Source: Neoakkermansia glycaniphila
GTDB lineage: Bacteria > Verrucomicrobiota > Verrucomicrobiia > Verrucomicrobiales > Akkermansiaceae
Direction of reading: 5' to 3'
Length of the DNA: 49,198 nucleotides
NCBI RefSeq assembly: GCF_001683795.1
Contig: NZ_LIGX01000010.1
Location: 1 to 49,198 of the forward strand
Made by a program: the position numbers and the translations under genes. Positions 36,384 to 43,028 of the stretch are shown piece by piece. Numbering within the stretch: position 1 is the first letter of the stretch; the number at the start of each line of letters is the position of its first letter. Below the pieces are notes generated by a model. It did not search any database and was not told the DNA's origin. It worked only from the letters and a program-made list of their open reading frames with translations.

Positions 36384-36434
36384 ATACAGTCGCGGCAGGA
36401 TGACGGGAAGACGCCTATATTCTAGATTTTAAAC

Positions 36435-36463
36435 TGTACTTCGTCGGATGCTGGAGCTAGAGT
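36435..36463 (+). promoter_or_regulatory. Possible promoter of the 36471 gene
   Basis: TGTACT, 17-base spacer, TAGAGT, seven bases to the ATG at 36471. The hexamers are poor, but the spacing to the start is the recurring one. Confidence 0.35.
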
Positions 36464-36470
36464 CGCGTAT

Positions 36471-36995
36471 ATGAAAACTACAAGCTATGTTTCCATGATC
36501 GTCGCCGCAGCATTGGCTGCTCCCGTGTTCGCACAGGAACAGGCTCCGGCTCCCGCCCCTGCCGCACCCGCTGCTCCGGCAGCCGCCGCTACGCGTCCGG
36601 CCGTCGAAGTGCTGGGTGATTGGGTGAAGCTCATGCAGACTGTGGAAAATCTGCTCAAGGCAACGACGGACGGTTCGTCCGCAGCCAAGGCAGCCACCGA
36701 TCTGCAGCAGTTGAAGACCCTGCAGGAAAAGCTGAATGAGGAGCTGAAGCTCGCTCAGAACAGCGATCAAGCCAATTTGCCGCAGGAAGAGCTGGTGAAG
36801 ATCTTCCAGAAGCTGCAGGAATTGCAGAATGTGGCCAATTCGCTGAATACGGAAGTGGAACGCATCGAAAAGGCCGGATTCTTCGGCAACGATGCATTGA
36901 AGGGCCTGTTGTCTTCCGATGCTCCCGTTGAAGTCGAAGAAGACGAAACGGTGGTTGAAGAAGCCCCCGTGCCTGCTCCGGCTCCTGCCAAGTAA
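36471..36995 (+). CDS. Small secreted helical protein (member 3 of the local paralogue family)
   Basis: A 174-aa protein with a signal peptide (MKTTSYVSMIVAAALAAPVFAQ), a short Ala/Pro stretch, a helical coiled-coil-like core and a tail of alternating acidic and Pro/Ala residues. Its core is clearly homologous to the 7727-8164 product: TDGSSAAKAATDLQQLK and KAGFFGNDALKGLL match TDAASAEKGTAELQTLK and KQADCYGNDALKAIL. It is followed by a strong terminator. It marks the end of the housekeeping part of the window. No function can be given. Confidence 0.75.
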   Translation: MKTTSYVSMIVAAALAAPVFAQEQAPAPAPAAPAAPAAAATRPAVEVLGDWVKLMQTVENLLKATTDGSSAAKAATDLQQLKTLQEKLNEELKLAQNSDQANLPQEELVKIFQKLQELQNVANSLNTEVERIEKAGFFGNDALKGLLSSDAPVEVEEDETVVEEAPVPAPAPAK

Positions 36996-37019
36996 CACGC
37001 CCGGCGATCAAATATTTCA

Positions 37020-37046
37020 GGGAGCGGGTTTTCCCGCTCCCTTTTT
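37020..37046 (+). terminator. Intrinsic terminator after the 36471 gene
   Basis: GGGAGCGGG / CCCGCTCCC, a nine-bp perfect stem with a TTTT loop, followed by five T. Confidence 0.9.
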
Positions 37047-37224
37047 CGTACCCTTTCCGGGGCAGGGCCGTGATGTATGTCTCATTCTGAAAGAGGGGAA
37101 CTCAAAATGATAAGTTTCCAAGCTAGGTTAAAGTGGTTTCTAAATAATATACCCAGACCATTGGCGGGATCTTTTTTCATATAGCAACGCCTCATGTAGT
37201 CTGCTTAAGATGTAAATGTGTTTC

Positions 37225-37264
37225 ATCAACTATCCTGCACCCTTTCTAGCACAGAATAGTTGAT
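37225..37264. repeat. Inverted repeat at the outer edge of the RHS locus
   Basis: ATCAACTAT / ATAGTTGAT, nine bp, separated by 22 bases, 44 bases beyond the last gene of the RHS locus in AT-rich DNA with no gene (37047-37307). It could be a terminator-like stem or an element end; there is no further support. Confidence 0.3.
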
Positions 37265-37307
37265 CATTCTCAAATTGGCTAATCAAGTATATATATCCAA
37301 TTTATTT

Positions 37308-37934
37308 TCATGACGGTAATAGTTGCGCTACCATTTTTCCATCTCGTAGTTTCATTTCAAAATAAAACACCTTACTGGGAGACTTCCAGTCTTTATGTGG
37401 TGGATAATAAACTCCCACTTGATAGATACCTTCTCGAAGGTAATAAGCCGAACATGTAAAGATTGCTCCATCTTTTTTCAAAAAGGCAGCCATGTTATAC
37501 TCGTTATTTACTGTACGGTCAGCCGAACAGGAACGTATAATTGCAGGCAGGGTGTTTGCAGCTACAGTCCCTCCCAACAAATGTGCTTGCAAAACAAGAT
37601 TTGTTCGATAATTGGGAATGACATACTGCATGTTCATGATCGTCTTGTTGATCGTGATTTCCTTTTGAAAAAACCAATCTTCAAACAAGGATTCGGTAGA
37701 TGCCCGCACTTTAAGAATGTAGCGGCCTTGTGGCAATCTCGTACGGATGACTTTGGAATCATTCACATCGAAAAAGACCGTTTTGCCATTCTCATTCCGA
37801 ATAATCATTTCATGATCGACCCATTCACTCTTTGGTTCAAATTTAAGATCAATATGTACCTCGCTGGGTTGAGCATAAAGGCAAGAAATACTACATATGC
37901 CGAAAAATATCGTTTTTCCTATAAATACATTCAT
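37308..37934 (-). CDS. Secreted protein, candidate immunity protein of the adjacent RHS tip
   Basis: About 208 aa with a signal peptide (MNVFIGKTIFFGICSISCLYA). The mature part is beta-rich (HIDLKFEPKSEW, TVFFDVNDSK, LPQGRYILKVRA, EGIYQVGVYYPP), looking like an immunoglobulin-type or lipocalin-type sandwich, but I recognise no family. It starts five bases after the stop of the RHS tip at 37940, the usual order for an RHS toxin and its immunity protein; a slightly earlier ATG (37946) would overlap the tip. The DNA is AT-rich like the toxin part of the tip. The immunity role is inferred from position only. Confidence 0.6.
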   Translation of the reverse strand: MNVFIGKTIFFGICSISCLYAQPSEVHIDLKFEPKSEWVDHEMIIRNENGKTVFFDVNDSKVIRTRLPQGRYILKVRASTESLFEDWFFQKEITINKTIMNMQYVIPNYRTNLVLQAHLLGGTVAANTLPAIIRSCSADRTVNNEYNMAAFLKKDGAIFTCSAYYLREGIYQVGVYYPPHKDWKSPSKVFYFEMKLRDGKMVAQLLPS

Positions 37935-37939
37935 ATCAT

Positions 37940-38953
37940 TTAACATTTTTTTATTTTCTTTTTTGGACATGGAATGGTCCATGTTTTCCTGTTGCTCCAT
38001 CCTTTACTAGCTTCTGTGGTACTTTGTAATCTTTTTCCTAAAACCTTCGTCCCTTCCAAACCAGACCTTTCCCCAATACCTATAAACAGTATGGATACAG
38101 ATCGACAAGTTGAGCGTTCACATATTTTTTTTGCTTCTTTTGTCGCTGAGGTTATAGCTGCCCTCAATAAATTGGCGAACCCCTGTCGTCGATTGGCTCG
38201 TATAACTTGCTCATTCTTTATCTCATTATCATCCGGCGGATTGAAGCCTGCATTTGTACAAGCTTCTGAATCGCCGATTAATGATTGCGAAACATCGGGG
38301 AAATCTGGAATCGCATACTCATCGGGAGCAGCGTCGGCATAACAACCTAATGGACCGAATGCGCATGTATGCGGATTGTATTTGCTATGCTGCTGAGCAA
38401 TAGACTCATCCACGTCGGAACCGTGCCCCCAAACTAAAATGATTTGACATTCTATTTTCTTTGGGGTTTCTCCAATGTAATCCGTATTTGCATATGGGTT
38501 ATTTCGGATAAACCCGTACAAATTCCTCCCACCTTCTTCAGCGATGGGGTCACGGTTGATCCATCTGCCATCTAGTGGGTTGTAGTGACGGTAGTTATAA
38601 TAGACGAGGGCTAATTCGGGGTCGTAGTGTTCGCTGCTCCACTGGATGGGCAGGTCGATGCCGCTGGCGGTGACTGAGCCGTACGGGGTGTAGTCGTAGG
38701 TCGTGGCGATGGTGCCGTCCGCCTTGTAGAGTTCGGTGACGTTTTTCGTGAGGTCGTGGCCGTAGGTGTACCATGTGCCGTTTTTGCGGAGGGAGAGGGG
38801 GCGCGTCGCTACGGGCTGGGTCGGGCCCCAGTGGAGGAGCCAGAGGGCCGGGGCGTTGCTGCGAGTGAGGTCGAGAGCCGCGATTTGCAGGTAGCCACGG
38901 TAGAGGTAGTGCTGGTGCAGGACGACGGTTCCGTTGACGGTGACTTTTCCCAT
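37940..38953 (-). CDS. Displaced RHS C-terminal tip with unknown toxin domain (cassette D)
   Basis: A 337-aa product. Residues ~1-150 are RHS core nearly identical to the end of the full-length RHS protein: LHQHYLYRGYLQIAALDLTR, YTYGHDLTKNVTELYKADG, SSEHYDPELALVYYNYRHYN and GRWINRDPIAEEGGRNLYGF. The sequence then diverges at NNPYANTDYIGE into an AT-rich, Cys-containing domain of about 180 residues, with IILVWGHGSDVDE, a nearby LGCYADAAPDEYA and a very basic end (CPKKKIKKC). No toxin family is recognised. The ATG at 38951-38953 is directly preceded by a stop and lies in a disturbed core sequence. It lacks any secretion domain, so it may be a silent cassette. Confidence 0.78.
   Translation of the reverse strand: MGKVTVNGTVVLHQHYLYRGYLQIAALDLTRSNAPALWLLHWGPTQPVATRPLSLRKNGTWYTYGHDLTKNVTELYKADGTIATTYDYTPYGSVTASGIDLPIQWSSEHYDPELALVYYNYRHYNPLDGRWINRDPIAEEGGRNLYGFIRNNPYANTDYIGETPKKIECQIILVWGHGSDVDESIAQQHSKYNPHTCAFGPLGCYADAAPDEYAIPDFPDVSQSLIGDSEACTNAGFNPPDDNEIKNEQVIRANRRQGFANLLRAAITSATKEAKKICERSTCRSVSILFIGIGERSGLEGTKVLGKRLQSTTEASKGWSNRKTWTIPCPKKKIKKC
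38520..38953 (-). repeat. RHS core repeat, copy 3
   Basis: About 400 bases matching the RHS core of the full-length gene (43806-44246) and copy 2 (41905-42316), with scattered substitutions. Coordinates are approximate, set by eye. Confidence 0.8.
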
Positions 38954-39016
38954 CTATAATCGTCTATTTTTCCTTTTAAATTAATTATTAATGTATAATT
39001 ATATTGCTTCGACTAT

Positions 39017-39048
39017 ATGCCTTGGAGGAAGCATGTCCTCCAAGGCAT
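39017..39048. repeat. Perfect 13-bp hairpin between two RHS cassettes
   Basis: ATGCCTTGGAGGA / TCCTCCAAGGCAT with a six-base AGCATG loop, between cassette E's downstream gene and cassette D. There is no T-run on either side, so it is not a typical terminator. Confidence 0.7.
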
Positions 39049-39060
39049 GAGTTGCCATGA

Positions 39061-39654
39061 CTATTGTCTAAGTGGGCGTTGGCCCTTTCTTAAATAATCT
39101 CGAACGTGTTTCGCTGTCCAGATTTCATTTTCTGTAGCTGGTCGCGAGATTCGTTCCAAATAAACTATTTGCAAATCATGCAATTTACTGGTGAAAACAT
39201 CTCTTACCCTTTGAATTTTCTTTTTTCGGATATCAGCATCAAAATACATATCCCATTGATCAACTTTCCAATACTCTGGTGTCCAAAAGCGATAATAAGG
39301 AAAATGACTGAATTTCCATGGATATAAACCAAGTAGAATAATATCCTCTTTGGAATTCAAATCAAACTCAATGATGATTCGATCCATCTCTTCTTTGTAT
39401 GATGTGACGATTTGCACCATATATTCCGGATTAAAATCTTCCTGTTGCGTATAAGATATGGCGGCATGCTCAAATTCCTGAATCTTCGTCTGCACTTTTT
39501 CTATACATATCAATAAATTTTTCGTTGTTTCTTCATTTTCATGCTGGGATGGCTGAGATATTAATGAGCCATCGACATCATTTCCATGAGTATTGATCAA
39601 TAACGTGAACATCAATGATATTGATACCATTTTAATATTTACTCTGTTTTCCAT
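39061..39654 (-). CDS. Secreted protein, candidate immunity protein of the HEXXH tip
   Basis: About 197 aa starting at the ATG on 39654 (MENRVNIKMVSISLMFTLLINTHG, signal peptide-like). The mature part is charged and helical in its first half (CIEKVQTKIQEFEHAAISY) and Trp/Tyr-rich in the second (YPWKFSHFPYYRFWTPEYW). Its start overlaps the end of the RHS tip at 39632 by about 23 bases, typical of toxin/immunity pairs with coupled translation. No family is recognised. An ATG at 39666 would give a longer overlap. Immunity function is inferred from position and export signal. Confidence 0.62.
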   Translation of the reverse strand: MENRVNIKMVSISLMFTLLINTHGNDVDGSLISQPSQHENEETTKNLLICIEKVQTKIQEFEHAAISYTQQEDFNPEYMVQIVTSYKEEMDRIIIEFDLNSKEDIILLGLYPWKFSHFPYYRFWTPEYWKVDQWDMYFDADIRKKKIQRVRDVFTSKLHDLQIVYLERISRPATENEIWTAKHVRDYLRKGQRPLRQ

Positions 39655-40384
39655 ATTTTTTTGCATAGTACGTCCATTCGGCCTTCAATGAGGCTCTTTC
39701 ACGAAACGATCCCGGATACTTTTCCTGCATCAGTGCATCGATGGCTGCACCATGCGCCTCACTTAATCTCCAACCAGTATTATTCTCTAATTTTTGAGAA
39801 CAAGAATACTTGATTATTTCACATTCAATGCTTCCTTTCACATCACTTTGCACAGTCGGAGCTGAGAAAATATGGGAAATTCCATTTGCCTGTGCTTCAT
39901 ATTGATGCACATGTTGAGCTTCATGTATCTTTACACCTTCGGGATCTGCAAACTTCCAGTTTTCTGCCTCGTCAAACTGATCGGGTTTAAATTTTCCTTG
40001 ATTGATAAGATCAAACCGACGTTGATATGTACTTAGATCTGTCATTCCCTGAGGATACTCTGAAGCATGAAGAAGGAATACCGATATTCTCCATTTTGTT
40101 ACCTCTTCATGGCAACAGCATTTATTTTCAGTCTCTTCATATCTATATGTATATTGTGCTTGAACACCGGTTACTCCTAATGTTCTAGTAGGCATATTCA
40201 TATTGTTAGTATATATCAAACTTGTAGGCTCCTTTTTTAGCTTATCATTTTTTTGATCCTTTTTCTTTGTCGTGGCAGATTTCTGTCCCAGAAAATCGAA
40301 TAAATCCATTACCCTATTTCGGGCAAACCCGTACAAATTCCGTTCCCCTCCTATTCCATCGTAATCTTGGTGCAGGCTGTACAT
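39632..40384 (-). CDS. Displaced RHS tip with HEXXH metallopeptidase-like toxin domain (cassette E)
   Basis: About 250 aa. Only the last piece of RHS core is kept (ERNLYGFARNRVMDLFDFLG); the preceding residues (MYSLHQDYDGIGG) are not core. A Lys-rich linker (~35-55) and a variable region with a CCCHEE cluster follow, then KIHEAQHVHQYEAQ, an HEXXH zinc-binding motif (H154-E155-A-Q-H158), and later WRLSEAHGAAIDALMQEKY, where Glu or His could be a third ligand. This suggests a zincin-type metallopeptidase effector. Upstream, a stop codon lies seven codons before the chosen ATG, so translation of this cassette depends on a start in non-core sequence. Activity and target are inferred. Confidence 0.72.
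   Translation of the reverse strand: MYSLHQDYDGIGGERNLYGFARNRVMDLFDFLGQKSATTKKKDQKNDKLKKEPTSLIYTNNMNMPTRTLGVTGVQAQYTYRYEETENKCCCHEEVTKWRISVFLLHASEYPQGMTDLSTYQRRFDLINQGKFKPDQFDEAENWKFADPEGVKIHEAQHVHQYEAQANGISHIFSAPTVQSDVKGSIECEIIKYSCSQKLENNTGWRLSEAHGAAIDALMQEKYPGSFRERASLKAEWTYYAKKYGKQSKY
40285..40341 (-). repeat. RHS core seam repeat, short copy (57 bp)
   Basis: 57 bases, identical but for one position to 43764-43820 in the full-length RHS gene. They encode the end of the core, NLYGFARNRVMDLFDFLG, right at the junction to the toxin. Confidence 0.92.
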
Positions 40385-40434
40385 GCACACAGGCGCCGAG
40401 CTTCAGCATTTGCTGTCTGGCGAGCCATTACAAA

Positions 40435-40869
40435 TCACTGCAATTTCAACATTCCCAGCGGTTCTCCCGTCTTCAGATCGCAAAAATAAACGATATATTC
40501 ATCCAGAACGGGTAGTTGTGACTTATCCTTTTTCCTCCACGACGTAATTTGGAAAACAATATACCGGTCTCCGCCGATCAGAGGCAAAAACTCTCCCTTC
40601 TTTTTCAATGATTCGAACCACTCAAACGTTTGCGAATCACCATACCGAATGATGCCGCTCGAAGGAATTTCTAACGTCCTAATTGTGACATTATAATAAA
40701 CCTCAGACTTCTGTTGCTCACGCCACTTCTCGGCAAAATGAGCCTTAACCAAAGGAATGGCACGCTTGATCACCGAAAGATTGATATAAGGATCGAACTG
40801 CACCTCCGGTTCCTGTGCCGATACATACAAGCAATTCGCCAACAACAGGCATAAATGCAATATTTTCAT
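40435..40869 (-). CDS. Small secreted protein, candidate immunity protein (paralogue of 40890-41324)
   Basis: A 144-aa protein with a signal peptide (MKILHLCLLLANCLYVSA). Its C-terminal half, with DRYIVFQITSW, then YIVYFCDLKTGEPLGM, lines up with TRYIAFYFWYWP and LIYLCDSATGEVKGF in the neighbouring 144-aa gene; both end in the same D-x-x-TGE-x-x-G pattern. It sits 20 bases after that gene and 50 bases before cassette E. It is probably a second or orphan immunity protein of the DUF4329-like toxin type. No database family is known to me. Confidence 0.65.
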   Translation of the reverse strand: MKILHLCLLLANCLYVSAQEPEVQFDPYINLSVIKRAIPLVKAHFAEKWREQQKSEVYYNVTIRTLEIPSSGIIRYGDSQTFEWFESLKKKGEFLPLIGGDRYIVFQITSWRKKDKSQLPVLDEYIVYFCDLKTGEPLGMLKLQ

Positions 40870-40889
40870 CTTCTTTTTCTATAAAATAT

Positions 40890-41324
40890 TCACCATGTTT
40901 TCCAGAAGCCTTTAACTTCACCTGTTGCTGAATCGCAAAGATAGATTAATTCACCGTCGAATGGCCCGGAATCCGGCCAATACCAGAAATAAAAAGCGAT
41001 GTATCTCGTATCGGGCTCAAAAGGAACAACCTGATCCTCACTATCTAGAGAAAACATATACTTTTTCTTCTTACTAACTCCATCATCCCTGACATATTGA
41101 ACATCACCATGTTGATCCGCAAGCAATGCATAAATCATCACACTATGTTCTCCCCAATCCTCACGAACCTCCTCCTTTCCTTTCCTTTTTTCCAAAATTT
41201 GTTCGAGATGGGGAATACAACGCGCAATATCATCCATCGCCTTCAAGGAATACTCCTCCTGTCTCTGGGGAGATCCCCAGAGGCAGGAGCAGAACAATAT
41301 ACTCAGAATAAATATTTTCATCAT
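40890..41324 (-). CDS. Small secreted protein, candidate immunity protein of the DUF4329-like tip
   Basis: A 144-aa protein with a signal peptide (MMKIFILSILFCSCLWG). The mature part has a helical start (SLKAMDDIARCIPHLEQIL) and a beta-rich end (RYIAFYFWYWPDSG, ELIYLCDSATGEVKG). It begins five bases after the stop of the downstream frame of cassette C (41330), so it is in the immunity position for that toxin, provided the frameshift is bridged. The following gene is a paralogue. Export signals on all immunity candidates of this locus suggest toxins act in the periplasm or at the envelope. Confidence 0.65.
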   Translation of the reverse strand: MMKIFILSILFCSCLWGSPQRQEEYSLKAMDDIARCIPHLEQILEKRKGKEEVREDWGEHSVMIYALLADQHGDVQYVRDDGVSKKKKYMFSLDSEDQVVPFEPDTRYIAFYFWYWPDSGPFDGELIYLCDSATGEVKGFWKTW

Positions 41325-41329
41325 ATCAT

Positions 41330-41623
41330 TTACACGATAGCAGTTTTTGGGGTACCAGGATTATTCAATTCTGGCGGAGTTGTCGTTTTATTAGGGTCAA
41401 GAGTATAAATGGCCCCGGATGGAGTACCTAAATATCCAGGAACACCTAACTTATTTATTTTAATAATGTCCGCAGGAGCGAACGTTTCATGAGGATCAGT
41501 ACTGGACGCTTTGCCATGGGTATGCCAAATACCGGCCAATCTATATCCAAAAGGACAAGGAGGAGCGTCCTCAGGTTCCACTTCGCCGTTTTTACCTTGA
41601 ACATGCGTTGTTATATATAGATA
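41330..41623 (-). pseudogene. Downstream frame of cassette C: C-terminal part of a DUF4329-like toxin domain
   Basis: This stretch continues the toxin domain of the 41611-42285 gene in the -1 frame, for 97 codons after the A7 tract. It reads YLYITTHVQGKNGEVE, then PPCPFGYRLAGIWHTHGKAS, FAPADI and YLGTPSGAIYTLDP. That order (HxH, then a Phe-x-x-x-Asp, then LGTPSG-IY) is what I recall of DUF4329, a domain often at RHS C-termini, with a JAMM-like HxH...D pattern. On its own it has no plausible start at this point. Either the gene is broken, or the A7 tract is a phase-variable or programmed frameshift site. Confidence 0.7.
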
Positions 41624-42285
41624 TTTTTTTGTTTTGCGCACACAACATGCATATACTCGCCCCCATATTCCACATCGTTTTTTATCGAAACAGGATTCCA
41701 CTTTTCTATGACATTTCTTGCAGCCTGCTTTGCACTCTCTACACCTTTACAGTCAATTTCAATGTCATCTTCTCCCGATATCTTAACTCTAATCTCTTCC
41801 AAGGCTTTTGCCATCTCATCATCCGTGGTTTCCAAACCATGTAAATCATATAACATCGACGGATTATTTCTGACGTAGATAGACAAATGCAGATGCTCTC
41901 GCTCCCCAATGGGATCCCTGTTGATCCATCTGCCGTCGGCGGGGTTGTAGTGTCTGTAGTTGTAGTAGACGAGGGCGAGTTCTGGGTCGTAGTGTTCGCT
42001 GCTCCACTGGATGGGCTGGTCGATGCCGCTGGCGGTGACGGTGCCGTACGGGGTGTAGTCGTAGGCCGTGGCGATGGTGCCGTCCGCCTTGTAGAGTTCG
42101 GTGACGTTTTTCGTGAGGTCGTGGCCGTAGGTGTACCATGTGCCGTTTTTGCGGAGGGAGAGCGGGCGGGTGGCGATGGGCTGGGTCGGGTCCCAGTGGA
42201 GGAGCCAGAGGGCCGGGGCGTTGCTGCGCGTGAGGTCGAGGGCCGCAATTTGCAGGTAGCCACGGTAGAGGTAGTGCTGGTGCAA
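41611..42285 (-). CDS. Displaced RHS tip, N-terminal frame (cassette C), frameshifted toxin
   Basis: A 224-residue open frame. It begins in RHS core (HQHYLYRGYLQIAALDLTR to GRWINRDPIGE), diverges at NNPSMLYDLHGLE and enters a toxin domain with SAKQAARNVIEKWNPVSIKN and DVEYGGEYMHVVCA, which resembles the opening of DUF4329. It stops at 41611, while the rest of the domain lies in the -1 frame (41330-41623). The break is at seven A (41624-41630) read as CAA AAA AAT. With a -1 shift the product would be about 318 aa. The first codon here is TTG; the frame is open back to a stop at about 42329 but contains no ATG, so the cassette seems to lack its own start. Confidence 0.75.
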   Translation of the reverse strand: MHQHYLYRGYLQIAALDLTRSNAPALWLLHWDPTQPIATRPLSLRKNGTWYTYGHDLTKNVTELYKADGTIATAYDYTPYGTVTASGIDQPIQWSSEHYDPELALVYYNYRHYNPADGRWINRDPIGEREHLHLSIYVRNNPSMLYDLHGLETTDDEMAKALEEIRVKISGEDDIEIDCKGVESAKQAARNVIEKWNPVSIKNDVEYGGEYMHVVCAKQKNIYI

Positions 42286-42316
42286 GACTACGATTTCGTT
42301 GATGGTGATCTTTTTA
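41905..42316 (-). repeat. RHS core repeat, copy 2
   Basis: About 400 bases closely matching the core in the full-length gene (43846-44246); the match fades at both ends. The last recognisable core residues upstream are KKITINEIVV against KKVSVNGTVI. Coordinates by eye. Confidence 0.8.
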
Positions 42317-42521
42317 AAGCTTCCATATCAAGTGAAAACAAATGAATAAGCTCTCTAAACTTTTTCTCCGAAATGCGGGGACGGTAAAAATATTTATTTC
42401 GCACTCATAGAGAATACATTAAATGCATCTCAAAAACTCTTAACTAGGCATGAACCAAAAATATTTATGAATTTTAAAGCTATTTCAAACTAAAACACAT
42501 CTATGAATATTCTCGTTGGTA
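42317..42521. other. AT-rich gap between cassette C and the gene at 42522
   Basis: About 200 bases of strongly AT-rich DNA with no gene, hairpin with T-run or repeat that I can support. Confidence 0.4.
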
Positions 42522-43028
42522 TTACGATGACAAAAGCATTTGCGGTATTTGTGATTCAATTTCCCATTTTCCAACTCTGTAATATACTACAGGATAACTA
42601 ACTATGATCATATTCGCCATCTCTTCTGTTATTATCATTGGCAATGAGACCGACATTTTAACTGTTACTTCACTTTGGGGTGGGATTATAATTCCATTTT
42701 TTATGTGTTGTAAATGCACATTCTCCCATTCAAAGAATGATTGCCCATTTAAGTCGACTTGTATAGGAATTACCAAGCGTAACGTTTTTCCAGATGACTG
42801 TAGTTGTACATTTTGAGTAGTATGATTGATAAAATGCAGCACGTATTCAACAAGAAACAAATTATTCGATTTCTGAAATCCTACAAACTGCACTTTAAGC
42901 TGTACAATATCACGGATCGGAGGAACTGAGGGTGAAGAGCACCCACAAAAACAGCCTATTATTAGCATCAAAATAAACATTAAACAGATTAGATTTTTCA
43001 CGACAAACTTTCTATTATAATTTCCCAT
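42522..43028 (-). CDS. Lipoprotein, candidate immunity protein of the full-length RHS
   Basis: About 168 aa. The N-terminus MGNYNRKFVVKNLICLMFILMLIIGCFCGCSS is a lipoprotein signal with several possible modified cysteines (CFCGC). The mature part is beta-rich with hydrophobic strands (VQLKVQFVGFQ, LFLVEYVLHFINHTTQNVQL, ITEEMANMIIVSYPVVYYRV), like an immunoglobulin-type fold. Its ATG overlaps the RHS stop by 14 bases, a position and coupling expected for the immunity gene of that RHS toxin. A membrane-anchored lipoprotein would block the toxin in the periplasm. Role inferred from position. Confidence 0.68.
   Translation of the reverse strand: MGNYNRKFVVKNLICLMFILMLIIGCFCGCSSPSVPPIRDIVQLKVQFVGFQKSNNLFLVEYVLHFINHTTQNVQLQSSGKTLRLVIPIQVDLNGQSFFEWENVHLQHIKNGIIIPPQSEVTVKMSVSLPMIITEEMANMIIVSYPVVYYRVGKWEIESQIPQMLLSS

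Noticed and set aside
41611..41844. Plus-strand open frames inside the RHS cassettes (for example 37395-37943, 41608-41844)
   Set aside because: They are antisense to the tips and immunity genes, lack signals or motifs, and arise from AT-rich DNA with few stops by chance.
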